Assembly: GCA_030710605.1 (NCBI GenBank)
Contig: CP092879.1
Coordinates: 40,548,842 to 40,612,841, forward strand
Origin: Cordylochernes scorpioides
Lineage: Eukaryota > Arthropoda > Arachnida > Pseudoscorpiones > Chernetidae
Direction: 5' to 3'
DNA: 64,000 nt
Of this stretch, positions 28,533-40,578 are shown piece by piece (the stretch's first letter is position 1; every line of letters starts with the position of its first letter). The position numbers and the translations under genes were made by a program. The notes beneath the pieces were generated by a model. The model worked only from the letters and a program-made list of their open reading frames with translations. It was not told the DNA's origin and ran no database searches.

Positions 28533-28882
28533 CTAGCAGATGTATCCGGCTTCGCTCGGATTTAACCCGAGTGAGTTTTTCTAATGAATATTTGATAAAA
28601 ACAATTTTTTTTTTCGAGCAAGCACTCACTTTCTACTGAATCGATTTTTATATACGTTTTGCCACGTTGAAAATTAGGAAATTCAAACTTCAGGATGGTG
28701 AGCAATTTATTTAAGTCAAGAACAAACTTTTAATGATGAACAAAAGATAAGCAATAAGGGAAGTTTACAGAGTAGCAAAATATGAACATAAAAAATTGAT
28801 TCGATAAGATAATACCTTAAATCAATATTAAAATAAAAACATAAAGCCTCCAGGGAAAAGATTCTTTTAAATTTATGTTTTT
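28533..28882 (-). mobile_element. Helitron 3' end, cut by the assembly gap
   Basis: Read on the minus strand the end is a TCCGAGCGAAGCCGGA hairpin, then TACATCTG and CTAG (28533-28536). The complete counterpart in copy B runs 51705 to about 52142. Confidence 0.6.
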
Positions 28883-28982
28883 NNNNNNNNNNNNNNNNNN
28901 NNNNNNNNNNNNNNNNNNNNNNNNNNNNNNNNNNNNNNNNNNNNNNNNNNNNNNNNNNNNNNNNNNNNNNNNNNNNNNNNNN
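28883..28982. other. Assembly gap of 100 N
   Basis: Exactly 100 N, the usual placeholder for a gap of unknown size. Both sides are the ends of overlapping versions of the same locus. Confidence 0.98.
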
Positions 28983-31289
28983 AAAATCATATTTAGATTT
29001 AAATTATATTTATAATTTAAATATATCTCAATTTTCTCTCCATTTTTAGTGAAAATGTCTGTCCTTGATGCAAAAATATATGAGAGAAACTTATTTCAGA
29101 GATATTATTTGAAAACATAAAAATCAATGATCTCCCATTGGAATTTGAATTAGTTATGTAAAGTTATAATTGTAAATTTCAAAATATTTCTATTTGAGTT
29201 CAATCATTTTATTGCATCATAAACGGAATAAATTTGAGCGTTATAGTAGAACCTTCTTCATTTATATCTGTTATGAACTTTTTTTGGGAATGTTTTTCAA
29301 TATCTTTCCATACAAGTCCAAAATAGATATAGATTAGAGCTATTCTCCTCTAAAGATAATATTTTTCATTTATTTTCCGTTCTATTTCTGGTTCATTGTA
29401 ACTTGTCATGCCGTCAATGCTTTGAAACCTGTACCCAAGGGCCACATGACCTACAGAGAGCTAGTTCTTCTAACAAGGCCTTGAGGACGACCAGGTCTTC
29501 GTGTCAACCAAGGATTCCCTTTACAAGTTCTTATTTTAGCCTTGATATGGAAGGTAAGGGGAGCTGACAAAGACTATTATTATCTGGAGAAGGATTTTCG
29601 TCGTTGGGGGAGCCTTTTCTCGACTTTACATAATTGTTCAGAATATCTTTTCAATATATATAGGTCATGATATTTATAAATATATAAATAAAATGGCTTG
29701 TGTCGGAGTATGAAGAAAGGGAAGATAAAATAGCCGGGTCAAAACCACCCTTTGGTCACCAGATGTCCAGCTTTCACTCCCTTTCTCCCTGGAATAATTT
29801 ATTCTACTCAAAGCGGTGTAAAAGCACCTGCATGTGATTATCAAGAAATAGTTCTCACCAAGATGGTCTCGACATCAGTTGTTCACAAGGCGGTCCTTCT
29901 CTTTCCTCTCGATATACGCCTCACGAGTTTCTACTTCTGGATCCTGTCTCCTGTGTGTCTTCTTACCACTCACCATGCAACAACCAGGACTGCTTCACAA
30001 ATCGCCGCATATATTTATTTAATTAATTATCTTTTAATTAGTACTCTAGTAAAGAAAAGGTAACCAGGAGAGAGAGATCTATATGAGAAAATAGGACAAA
30101 AATAAATTATTTAGAGAAATTTCTTCGACTTTCTTTATGAGAAAGAGCATAATGAATATTTCAAAAGTGTTTACACAAACTTCATGCTATAAATTTTAGT
30201 GAGTTTTCAGTATAAGACATTAATAAAATTGTTTAAAATCTCTCATTTGAGGTAAAATTATAATTACGATATTGATTTTTTTGGTCCCCGAAAATAGGCG
30301 TTAATTAAAGCATAAGAGAAAGCACTGTACAATAAAACGGAATGGACTGTGAAATCTCATATCATAAGGGATGATCGATGCTCATTAGAGGAGACGTTAT
30401 AGGGAGGTTCTACAGCACATTTAACTAATTCAAACTAATAGTTAATTATTAGAATGTGAAATCTGAGATAACCTGTGTCGTTATGAGGTTTAACAATGAC
30501 AAATGACGCCGCAATTAGTAAATCACCGGTGTAACTTCGTCGGTGTACACGATGGTCTAAACCGTTGGTTTTAGACCGCTACGACTCGGGATCGAATCTC
30601 GCATTTTGGGCATTAATAAAATACTCCAATGACCTCTGATTATCGCAAATATCGAACCTCACCAGCGAATTCAAATAACCAAGCAGAGTTCTGGCGCACT
30701 TATAAATGCAAAATTCGAACTTCTTTTCACATGAGTAGAAATGTGGTGCACTTACTGTGAAAGCAGTCGCTAACTTCTACTTACTATGGTTATCATGGCC
30801 TGTACCATGTGTACTAGGAATAATTAAAAAAGAGGGATCTCTCTGACGCTTGACAACTTTCTGTAATTGAAAGTTTTAGGTGCGTGAGAATAGTTCGATT
30901 CCATTACGTCGACACATGGGGGTCGGTTTGCACGAGTGGCCTAAACCGTTGGTTTTCGACCGCTACGACCCGGGATCGAATCTCGCATTTTGAGCACTTT
31001 TTTTCTTATAAAATAAAATACTTCAATGACCACTGATTATCGCAAAGATCGAACCCCACCAGCGAGTGCAAGTAACTAAACAGGATCTGGCATACTTATA
31101 AGTGCAAATGTCGAACTTCTTTTCACATGTGTAGACATGTGGTGCACTTATAGTAAAAGCAGTTGCCAACTTTTTTCCACCATGGTTATCATTTATCAAT
31201 TTTTTAATATAAATTTAAAGCGCTATGTCCCTCTAGGGACACTTGCGCTGTCATACATGTATGCCTTTACATTTGTCTATAATATATAT

Positions 31290-33767
31290 TGTTACGACGC
31301 TTCTCAGCCGTCGATGTTTGCGTTCAAGTTTTCCGAGAAAACAATGTGGGTTCGTTTTGGATACAGCTTAGTACTATAAATTTATTCCCAGAGCTGTAAA
31401 GAGTAGATTGATAACTATATACAGTAAATGAACTTGCTTCCATTGTCCGCCCCGGGTAGGTTCCTCCTCGTCCTTCTTTGCCCCGTCCTCTGGTTGTTGA
31501 TCAGCACGGTTCCACTCCTCGGGACACTTCCCCTAGCCAACTTGTCGCGTCCGTCGTCCCCGCCGTTCTCCCACCGACTGTGCTGTTACCGCCCCCCTCC
31601 TCTGGAATCTGTCAATAAACACCTTCCTTGAGTAAGGGAGGCAGCATACCTTCTTCACTGGCTTTGCCCACATCTTCCCTTCCACTTCTTTGCTGCACCG
31701 CTTCACTGCCCCCTTCTCAATCCTTTTCGTCCCGAAAAGGACTGATTTCACCAGCGGCGCTGATCGGCGGCCCTTTGATCTCCCTGATGTCTTTGGCCAC
31801 ATGAATTCGTCAGAATCCTGGAAGTGTAGCGGTAGGATTAGCGCCAACCCTTGTTTTCAGAACCACATCTCAACACGGGCTTTATTTCCACTCTCAACCA
31901 GTGCCGACGCCATTGATTGGTCTCGCTGTCTAGCACAGGGCGGTGGTTCTCCACACGATGGCGGCCATATTTCACTGCCTAAGATGCTTTCATCTGATAA
32001 TTTGAATTATCCATGTGAACACTCTGTAGTCGCAATGTACAAAGGGTTGTGATCGTTTGTATTGCGCTTTCGCCGCTTCCTTCCACGACGGGGCTGTAGA
32101 TCGCCGATCTTTACAGTGGATTCGTCCACCTGATCCACGCTGTCCATATCGTGGCCTCCTATTTCTTCTTTAGGTTTCCCATTCTCTTGCTCTAGAGGCT
32201 CTCTCTTTCCAAACCCTTCAAACCTGGGCTTCTTAGTGCCGACCACGCACAGGGCTGTGAATTTCATAAACCTTCTGGAGGTGTCGGATCCCGTGGCAGT
32301 CTCAAGGTCGATAGAACTTTTCCTAGGCGGTGGCTGCTTGATCTGCACCTTGTCGGGCGAAGGAACGAAGATGAATGGTACACATTCTTGGCACATCATT
32401 TCAGCTTGCATTGCAGAGGACGGCGCTGACACATTGCGCCCGACTTCCGCGTCACAGACATTGTCGTCGGACTTCCACAGAGCGTCCAATGCTCTATCCC
32501 GTTCAGTCGGGTCGCCGGCTCCAACTTCGGGGTGCTTCGACCATCTAGCCTTGTCGCACTTCCACGGAGCACCCAGCTCCGTCCCGTCCAGTTGGATCGC
32601 CGCGGTAGTCCCTGACAGTCTGACACTGTCGCTGAAGTCAGCCACGCCGTCACATTGCAGCTCGCCAAGATCGTTGTTGTTTCCGTGGAGTATTTTAGAA
32701 ATAATCCCAGGGTTGAATTTTTGCTCTGTATATCACCTTGAGGGCATTCTCCTTCCGTCTGCTTGATTTTATACAAAACACTCGTGCCGCAGCCGTTGTC
32801 GGAGGCGATCAGCTCTTCCTCCTCCGCTACACAACCAGTCTGGATCATTTCCTGCTGTCGACACTCTTCGGACTTCTGAATCATGGGAGGATCTTCAAGC
32901 GTAGATTCTGGCAGTTCACTTACAACGTCTCCTGACGTGATGATCTTTGTTGTGATGGTCTTGACGGGATCTTCATCACCTGGGATCGTCTTTTGTCCCC
33001 TCAGACATTGAATACGTGGGCTATTGGTTGCTGTGATTGTTTTTGAAAGCCATCAGGATTTTCTGGCGGTAGTACATTGAACTTAACTTCGCAAGACATG
33101 GGTGTGGCAGAACGTTTGACATTCCGATTATGCTCGAGTCGGCTCAATCGAGATTCCAATGGAATAATCCTTTTATTAATCGATCTAACGTTTTCTCCGA
33201 GCACATCTACTTTCTGGCTTATCAGACTGAGCAATTTCTTGAATTTTTCAATTTCGAGGTCGGTTAGTTTTTCCATTTTTCTTTTTAAATTAGCGCAAAA
33301 TATAATCTTCAATTAAAATTAACTAAGCTGTATCCCACTTCTGACACCAATTGTTACGACGCTTCTCAGCCGTCGATGTTTGCGTTCAAGGTTTCTGAGT
33401 AAACAATGTGGGTTCGTTTTGGATACAGCTTAGTACTATAAATTTATTCCCAGAGCTGTAAAGAGTAGATTGATAACTATATACAGTAGATTAACTTTCC
33501 TCCATTGTCCGCCCCAGGTAGGTTCCTCCTCGTCCTTCTTTGCCCCGTCCTCTGGTTGTTGATCCGCACGGTTCCACTCCTCGGGACACTTCCCCTAGCC
33601 AACTTGTCGCGTCCGTCGTCCCCGCCGTTCTCCCCCTGACTGTGCTGTTACCGCCCCCCTCCTCTGGAATCTGTCAATAAACACCTTCCTTGTGGAAGGG
33701 GGGCTGCATACCTTCTTTACTGGCTTTGCCCACATCTTCCCTTCCACTTCTTTGCTGCACCGCTTCA
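31290..33767 (-). mobile_element. Non-autonomous LTR retrotransposon (copy B)
   Basis: LTRs at 31290-31705 and 33352-33767 have the same TG...CA ends, primer site and polypurine tract as copy A. The gag-like start is intact here. The internal frame 32007-32645 corresponds to 7522-8160. Confidence 0.85.
33001..33276 (-). CDS. Gag-like N-terminal ORF of the LTR element
   Basis: This is a 91-residue frame starting MEKLTDLEIEKFKKLLSLIS, with regularly spaced leucines and isoleucines over about residues 8-45, suggesting a short coiled coil. The rest (NVLPPENPDGFQKQ) is polar. It is followed by an in-frame stop, after which other open frames continue the GC-richer internal region. It lacks a nucleocapsid zinc knuckle, so at most it is the beginning of gag. 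The longer open frame from 33312 adds residues that overlap the leader. The two-base difference in copy A destroys it there. Confidence 0.45.
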   Translation of the reverse strand: MEKLTDLEIEKFKKLLSLISQKVDVLGENVRSINKRIIPLESRLSRLEHNRNVKRSATPMSCEVKFNVLPPENPDGFQKQSQQPIAHVFNV

Positions 33768-33801
33768 ATATTTAAAATAATTTCAGGCCGTGAATAGAAT
33801 A

Positions 33802-33803
33802 GT
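33802..33803. other. Empty site for the 5.3 kb Helitron
   Basis: GAATAG joins TCATATAAT without interruption, whereas in copy A the same two words flank 9319-14642. This shows that the Helitron inserted without target duplication. Confidence 0.85.
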
Positions 33804-36063
33804 CATATAATATTAACAAGAAGAAAGAGAGAAAAAAGAACGGTGTACAAATGAAAGAAGTGTCTGGCAATATGTACAATCAGCATAATTTGAATTATCA
33901 GTTTCTTAAAAGATATTTGGTGCTATTGTATAATATATAATTCAAAATATATCTACAAAAAGTATTGAATTTAATATACATTTCTTTACTGGAAATAAAA
34001 ATACTTGGATCTGTTACTACTAAATTATTGTCGATTTTATAGCCTTGAAAAACAGGACAATCTAGTAAAAGATGTATTGAGGTTTGTTTCTCATGTCCAT
34101 AACCATGGTTATCATGGCCTGTACCATATGTACTAGGAATGATTTTTAAAAAGAGGGATCTGACGCTTGACCAATTTGTTTAAGGGAAAGTTTTAGGTGC
34201 ATGAGAATAGCTCGATTCCATTTCTTCTCGACACATTTTTAGGCTGAATTCTTATTCAAAATTTCAGTCGTTGCACCTTCAAGGTAGAGCGACTTCAAGG
34301 ACAGTTTGTTGATCGGGCTATTGTTTTAGCGTCTGTTAATTATATGAGTCCTAATACACCTGGTAATCAACTGGTTATTAACTCCGCCTTTGCCGGTCCC
34401 AAGCCCGGATGAAAAAGGAGGTGGGGAGCAATAACAAGCTCACTAAAAAACTTGAGCTCAGCTGGCCCGGCTGATAGTACCCTGTAAGGGCTCCTAATCC
34501 AGGGATACATGATGAGCAGTGTTTGTACTCCATGTTAGGAGCGGCTGCACATGGCGTCTGTTCCTCATGTCAGAGGCGGCCATTTCTTTTGGAGCTAAGT
34601 CGGCCTGCCACTGAATAGTGCTCCCAGTCTTAATGACAAAGGCAGACGCATTCTACTTCGCCTAATTTCCCCGGCAGACACCATCAAAAGTCTCTACAAG
34701 CTTGATACCGTATTATAATTGAGTGGAGATGAGAAAGACTGGTTATTCATCATAATTAACGGCATAGGGCGTATTTTTATAAGCTTTTATTTAACTTACC
34801 TACATGTCTGTTTAAGAATTTCGTAATCAATTTTTAAAATAATTTCAGACTATCTAGAAACCTTAAAATTTGCACACTCGTTCAATTCTAATAACAATGC
34901 AATTATAAAAAAAATTTAAGATGCCAAGATCGATAGGAAGTATGTTTAATTTCTCTTTTTAATGAATTGTCATCATTAATAAGCCTTTTCTTGTATCCTT
35001 CTTGCAATTTTCAAATAAATAGATACCATAGACTCAAAACAGAAGTTTGATGTGTATAATTGCTATTTTTCAATTGAGATAACATATTTTGTTGTTAATA
35101 AAAAGGGTTAAAACTGTGTATCTCTCTATGTTCTTCTTTTAAGTTTCTTTGATAAAAAAGTTATGTATTTGCATTCAAACTAGGTCTTGTCTGGTTTACG
35201 GAAACATTGAAACATCTATACAACCGACTATATCCAAAGGTTACGTAACAATATAAATGCAAAAGATATTTCTTTTTCATAAAAAGCGCGAAATCTTTTC
35301 GCCTTATGATTTCGCGCTTTTTGTGAATTCGCTCACCAGTCGATTATATAAGCCAAGACCTCTTTTTAAAAAAATAGTATAATGTCTTGATTAAACGTAC
35401 TAATTGTCATTTACTGAACTGTAGAAGTGTTTTGACATGGAGACAAAGATATGGTGTTCTCAGTGACCAATGAATCAGAGATAATCTTGTGAATCTATGA
35501 TTTGTCACGTTCATAGACATGTGAAACTGTCTTTAAAGCCGGGAGAACAATGAATTCTTAAATTTCATATCCTTATAACTCACATTTATCTAACAACCTT
35601 CCTTTCAATATTTTAACAACTCTATATATAGGTATATCATTTTTAATTATTCTATTATATAGATCCCCCATTGTTTTCTGTCCAGATAACCCGATTTCGT
35701 TTTCTGTTAGGATTTGAAAGGATTTTTGTGAAGTGATTCCCTATAACTTGAAATTAAGTCCCAACATAAAAATAATCCAGCCTTAAAGAGAAAACATAAT
35801 ATATAAGTAGTGATTAAGCTATTATTTGTGCGTGTGAATATATAAAAAAAGATGTTCTAAATGCCATACTTCATATATTCCCTTTACCATCTGCTTATCT
35901 TTTCAAAATTAAAAGAAAGAAAGAGAAAGACGGAGATTGAAATTACTTTGATCACAACGATTCTATATGGGTATATATATGGTTGAATAAAATTAATAAA
36001 TAAAGTTATGAAAGTATATATATAAAATTACTTGAAAACTTTCTCCATAGATTGTATAAACGA

Positions 36064-37157
36064 TAAGGAAGAGTAAGGAGAAAAGATTTTTATTCAATTA
36101 AACTTGTGACAAGCTTTCGGGCAGTCACGCCCTTCAACAGGTAATAAAAAGAACAATTGACTATTAAAATAGGAAACAAACTGAGCTTTAAACAAAAATG
36201 ATACAACTGCAGCCTGGCCGCGAGAAAACGTGAATTCAGGAAAGTAATGTGAGGTGGGGTGGGGGGGGGGGGGTGGGGGGGGGGGGGGGGGGGGGGAGGG
36301 GGTTTATCCGGTTTTTAAGTTAATACATATATCATGATTTTGTTTAGGTAAATCTATATGTCGATTAATACTGTCATTAGAAATGGATAAAATGGCCTCT
36401 ATGATTAATCTCTGGTGTTTACTGGGAATGTTATTGTACAAGGTGGTGGGAGAATCTAAATTGAAAGAATGGCCAGTATTATGGGTGTGGTTGTATATGA
36501 AGGATCTGCCGTCTTTATTATTGATGCATCTACCATGTTCGATCATCCTGATGGCCACGGACCTACCTGTCTCACCTATGTTAGACATCCCATTACCCGC
36601 ATACCTACCACTGTTCGATCTTCTGGTGGCTCGGTCTATTCAGTCTCATGTAACGATTGTAGTGCAACCTACATAGGTGAGACAGGTAGGTCCGTGGCCA
36701 TCAGGATGATCGAACATGGTAGATGCATCAATAATAAAGACGGCAGATCCTTCATATACAACCACACCCATAATACTGGCCATTCTTTCAATTTAGATTC
36801 TCCCACCACCTTGTACAATAACATTCCCAGTAAACACCAGAGATTAATCATAGAGGCCATTTTATCCATTTCTAATGACAGTATTAATCGACATATAGAT
36901 TTACCTAAACAAAATCATGATATATGTATTAACTTAAAAACCGGATAAACCCCCTCCCCCCCCCCACCTCACATTACTTTCCTGAATTCACGTTTTCTCG
37001 CGGCCAGGCTGCAGTTGTATCATTTTTGTTTAAAGCTCAGTTTGTTTCCTATTTTAATAGTCAATTGTTCTTTTTATTACCTGTTGAAGGGCGTGACTGC
37101 CCGAAAGCTTGTCACAAGTTTAATTGAATAAAAATCTTTTCTCCTTACTCTTCCTTA
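36064..37157. mobile_element. Penelope-like palindrome, copy B
   Basis: Arms 36064-36581 and 36671-37157 correspond to 16888-17943. The GIY-YIG fragments are at 36304-36580 (minus) and 36583-36948 (plus), with one Tyr to Asn change near the C-terminus (QNHDI instead of QYHDI) in both arms. Confidence 0.8.
36257..36300 (+). repeat. Poly-G tract (about 44 bp)
   Basis: An almost pure G run broken by three T or A bases. In copy A the same position is a run of about 14 bases, and the mirrored arm at 36948-36962 has only about 12 C. It may form G-quadruplexes, and the length may be a sequencing or assembly error. Confidence 0.8.
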
Positions 37158-37166
37158 AAGTATATA

Positions 37167-38005
37167 TCTACTTATATATTTGCCTTATTCTGTCTGTTTG
37201 TCTGTTTGAAGCTCACGGATGGGATTTTACATAACCATCGGTGGTTCAGTGGTAGAATGCTCGCCTGCCACGCGGGCGGCCCGGGTTCGATTCCCGGCCG
37301 ATACATTTTTTTTTTTTTTTTTACAATTTTTAAAACTCATTTATATATTATACAAGAATGACATCCACGGCGCCAATTTATAATTGTAACAAATAGTATT
37401 TGAATAAAAGCATTTAATCGGGTAAAACCCGGGCGTTGCCCGGGTCATTCGTATATAATAATTGTATAAACGAATGCAAGACAAAATCACCGCGAATGTT
37501 TCTTTTTTTTAAGGCAATTTCTTTTTAAGGCAATTATCGTTATTTATCGTTAATTTTTGTTTCGATTTTATTGAAAAAAAAAACGATATGGTGCCTTTAA
37601 AAAATGATCTTTATTAATATGCAGTTTTCTATTTAGTCAATATACCTAAGTTCATGTTGCAAATGTAATTATCTCTATCGATTTAGTAGGTGAAATGCAA
37701 AAAGAAAATCGACATGATTAAATCTTTATGAAAATTCACATTTTTATTTTTATATTTTCAAGACACACACAGTTTGGGGCGGGACGTTTCAAAAGAGAGA
37801 CATCCACGGCGCCAATTTATAATTGTAACGAATAGTATTTTAATTAAAACATTTTAAAAACACACAGTTTGGATCGGGACGTTTCACAAGAGTGACATCC
37901 ATGGCGCCAATTTATAATTGTAACAAATAGTATTTGAATTAAAACGTTTTTAAAATATATACGCACTCGGGTAAAACCCGGGCGTTGCCCGGGCCATTCG
38001 TCTAG
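37167..38005 (+). mobile_element. Composite Helitron with tRNA-Gly cargo (839 bp)
   Basis: The element starts TCTACTTATATATTTGCC and ends with hairpin, CCATTCGT and CTAG at 38002-38005, inserted into GTATATA/TATGTTTT, which is intact in copy A at 17952/17953. An internal hairpin terminus at about 37427-37450 has lost its CTAG (GTCATTCGTATATA), and a second 3' region follows with duplicated GACATCCA.GGCGCC blocks. This suggests that transposition read through a broken terminator to the next one. Confidence 0.82.
37235..37305 (+). tRNA. tRNA-Gly (GCC) inside a Helitron
   Basis: The 71 nt sequence is a nearly perfect animal tRNA-Gly: A box TGGTTCAGTGG, anticodon stem-loop CTCGC-CTGCCAC-GCGGG with GCC, B box GGTTCGATTCC, T arm CCGGG/CCCGG. 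Only the two outermost acceptor pairs are mismatched (CC at the 5' end against AC at the 3' end). A run of about 18 T follows and would terminate RNA polymerase III. It lies in the same orientation as its Helitron. Function is doubtful because of the acceptor changes. Confidence 0.85.
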
Positions 38006-38223
38006 TATGTTTTATAAAATGCTAAAAATGAAGAGAAAAAGTTTTCTTTATTAAAATATATAGGTACAACGTATTGTGAGAAACTAAAGCTATATATAGA
38101 ATCGATATGATATATAGATATATATGATTTATATGAAATATAAAGAAAACTTTTTCTCTTCATTTTTAGCATTTTAAAAGTATATATATGTATAAATGAA
38201 AAATATATGATAAATATATAAAA

Positions 38224-38462
38224 CTAGACGAATGACCCGGGCAACGCCCGTGTTTTACCCGATTGAATGTTTTTATTCCAATACTATTTGTTACAATTAT
38301 AAATTGGAGCCGTGGATGTCACTCTTGTGAAATGTCCCGCTCCAAACTTTACATGTACATTAGGTCAGCTGGTATTACCCCTCATTTTCACCGCTAGAGG
38401 CGCGAGCAAATTGACTTTTTGTAAATATACATAATTATAAAGATAGAAGCTTCTATAGAAGA
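38224..38462 (-). mobile_element. Mini-Helitron, copy B of 18205-18443
   Basis: Same ends and orientation as in copy A. Confidence 0.7.
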
Positions 38463-38541
38463 TAATGATCATAATAATGATGCGCGCGCATCCGTGACAG
38501 CGATGAGGAATTGAGGAAAGACGGTCGTGACTATATATTAA

Positions 38542-38895
38542 CTAGACGAATGGCCCGGGCAACGCTCGATTTTACCCGAGTGCGTATATATATTAAAAAT
38601 GTTTTAATTAAAATACTATTCGTTACAATTATAAATTGGCGCCGTGGATGTCTCTCTTGTGAAACGTCCCGCCCCAAACTGTGTGTGTCTTGAAAATATA
38701 AAAATAAAAATGTGAACGGAAAAATATGTCCAGGGTAGCCTAGTGGTCATGGCATCTGCCCGGTAAGCGAAAGGTCGTGGGTTCGATTCCCATCCCTTGA
38801 CACTTTTTTTATTTTATCCATTCTGACCAAAATCTATCCGTGAACTTCACACAGTGAACTTCACACAGAGAGAATAAGGCAATTATATAAGTAGA
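38542..38895 (-). mobile_element. tRNA-Thr-bearing mini-Helitron, copy B
   Basis: Same as 18523-18861, with a 15 bp tandem duplication of GTGAACTTCACACAG near 38845. Confidence 0.75.
38728..38802 (+). tRNA. tRNA-Thr-like pseudogene (GGT), copy B
   Basis: As 18708-18782, with an extra mismatch in the anticodon stem (TCTGC/GCGAA). Confidence 0.6.
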
Positions 38896-39098
38896 TAATC
38901 CAAATTGTGCCTTATCACACACTATTTTTTTATTTGGCCTTATTACATTGTGTTTATAATCTATGACGTAATGCCGGCGCGCGCCCGTTGGCTGCCGGCG
39001 AGCACGTGACCTCCCTGTGCGCGCGCATCCGTGACAGAACCGGCCGGCCCATGACGGTCGTGACTATATATATAATGGATGGATAATAATATTAATAT

Positions 39099-40568
39099 CC
39101 CCAGTTTTCCAGCTAGCTCTCTACCTGGTCACATCTCTGCTCTACTGCTCCTGCCATGGCTCCCTCTAGGAAGAAGAAGAAGGAGGCCGAGAATGCCGAG
39201 AAGCCCCTCATAACCCTCGCCCAAATGAAGATGGAGAACGCGGAGGCGTTGCTACCCTTCCAAAATCCCAATGAGTCTAGGGATCCTGCTTTCGTGTGGA
39301 AACTGTACGCCACCATGGACAGCTTCGTCAGGTTGCGGACTGGGCAGATCAATGCCCTCCTTGCTGAGGTGGAGAGCCTCTCTGGCATCCTCGCGTCCTT
39401 TAAGGAGCTGGATGAAGATGCCAACAAGCCCCAGACGGACTGCCACAGCACCCAAACAAGCCCTCCTCCCTGCTTAAAGGAAACCAGCTCCCAGACTGAC
39501 AAGCCCGCCACTCATGCTGCAACCAAGAGGAAGCAGCCTGAAGCTCCCAACCCCCCTGCCAAAAGATCCAACCTGAAAGGTCCAGCAAAACCTGCGCCTT
39601 CCCGCCCCACCAAGCCTGCGGCCGCCCAAGTGGTCCTCCATGGGGAAAAATCGGCGGCCCACACAATGGTCGTCTCTGATGACCCACAGGCTGGCCCTAG
39701 GGAGATTTACAAGGCTGTCCGCGCTGCCCACACTCTACCCCAAGGTGTTTGGGCCTCTCTACGCACCAAGGGGAAGCTGGTCCTCCACTCCAGCAATCCA
39801 GACATCATCCCTGAGGTAACAACCTCCCTGGCCAGCAAGCTAACGGGAATGAAGGTCCGCCAACAGAAGGTGATCCTGCCTCGCATCTGCCTCTTCAAAG
39901 TGGATGAGGAAACATCCAACTCCACCATTGAAGAGACGCTGCTGGGAACTCCTGCTGTCAGCCAACTAACTGGGGACAAGGTGGTGCGCGTGGCGCACCG
40001 TTCTGCAACCAGAAACGGGACCTGCACCGCCTTCATCGAGGTGGACCTCAACACCTTCAGAGCTCTGGGCATTCGCGGAAGGATCGTGGTGGATGGAGTG
40101 ATCCTCAACTTCGAGGAGTCCATCCGCGCACGAATCTGCTTCCGCTGTTGTGGCTTCGGCCACAACTCCGCCCAATGCACCAGAGACCCCAAATGCTTCC
40201 ACTGCGGTGAAAGCGGCCACGATGGTCGTTCCTGTCCCTCCGCTGCCGACCGGCGCACTTCCAAGTGCGCCAACTGCTGTGCCCAGGGCCTCTCAGACAA
40301 GCACGAGGCGAGAGCCTCAAGCTGCCCCACCTTGAAGCTTAGAGCCCTCAAATTCTAGGCTTCCAGGACCTCCTGCCTCCTCAACTGGCCTCCATCCTGG
40401 CTTCTCACCCATCAAGGCGCTGTTTCCCTGACCTCTCCAGCTTCTCCCCCCTGCGATGACACCTCCACTGCCAGATCCTTGGATCCCTTCCCACCAGTTC
40501 GCGACCTGCAGCCATAGTAGGGCTAGAAGACCCATTTTTGTGGCCAATTAGCCCGGATTCTCAACAAC
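39099..40568 (+). mobile_element. Gag-only non-LTR element (half-LINE)
   Basis: The element begins CCCCAGTTTTCC right after the duplication ATAATATTAATAT (39086-39098). The right duplication starts at 40569 (ATAATATTAA) and is completed by TAT at 46303 after a later Helitron insertion. It encodes only a gag protein and about 210 bp of 3' sequence with no reverse transcriptase and no poly-A tail. It is much more GC-rich than its surroundings. A comparable design is known from mammalian HAL1 elements. Confidence 0.75.
39156..40358 (+). CDS. Non-LTR gag protein with three zinc knuckles
   Basis: The protein has 400 residues from an ATG in good context (GCCATGG). The N-terminus is lysine-rich (MAPSRKKKKEAENAEK), and residues 60-95 could form a short helix (LLAEVESLSGILASFKELDE). 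A proline/lysine linker follows. A folded central part is at about 200-325, and three knuckles are at about 328-390: CFRCCGFGHNSAQC, CFHCGESGHDGRSC and CANCCAQGLSDKHEA..C. This order is typical of ORF1 of I/Jockey/R1-type LINEs. The frame stops shortly after the last knuckle and no ORF2 follows. The intact frame of 1.2 kb suggests recent mobility in trans. Several overlapping frames on both strands are side effects of high GC. Confidence 0.8.
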   Translation: MAPSRKKKKEAENAEKPLITLAQMKMENAEALLPFQNPNESRDPAFVWKLYATMDSFVRLRTGQINALLAEVESLSGILASFKELDEDANKPQTDCHSTQTSPPPCLKETSSQTDKPATHAATKRKQPEAPNPPAKRSNLKGPAKPAPSRPTKPAAAQVVLHGEKSAAHTMVVSDDPQAGPREIYKAVRAAHTLPQGVWASLRTKGKLVLHSSNPDIIPEVTTSLASKLTGMKVRQQKVILPRICLFKVDEETSNSTIEETLLGTPAVSQLTGDKVVRVAHRSATRNGTCTAFIEVDLNTFRALGIRGRIVVDGVILNFEESIRARICFRCCGFGHNSAQCTRDPKCFHCGESGHDGRSCPSAADRRTSKCANCCAQGLSDKHEARASSCPTLKLRALKF

Positions 40569-40578
40569 ATAATATTAA

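Larger units (their letters stand above)
4499..28882. repeat. Copy A of a 24 kb duplicated segment
   Basis: This segment is colinear with 28983-52053, including shared repeat boundaries, SINEs, the LTR element, the GIY-YIG palindrome, mini-Helitrons, retrozymes and MITEs. Differences are scattered substitutions, small indels and a few large insertions. Copy A ends at the N gap with ATTTATGTTTTT, and the same word is found at 52053 in copy B. The arrangement (suffix of one contig equals prefix of the next) fits unmerged haplotypes better than a biological tandem duplication. Confidence 0.9.

Noticed and set aside
39113-40547. Several overlapping ORFs up to 214 residues on the minus strand
   Set aside because: Shadows of the GC-rich gag frame at 39156-40358.
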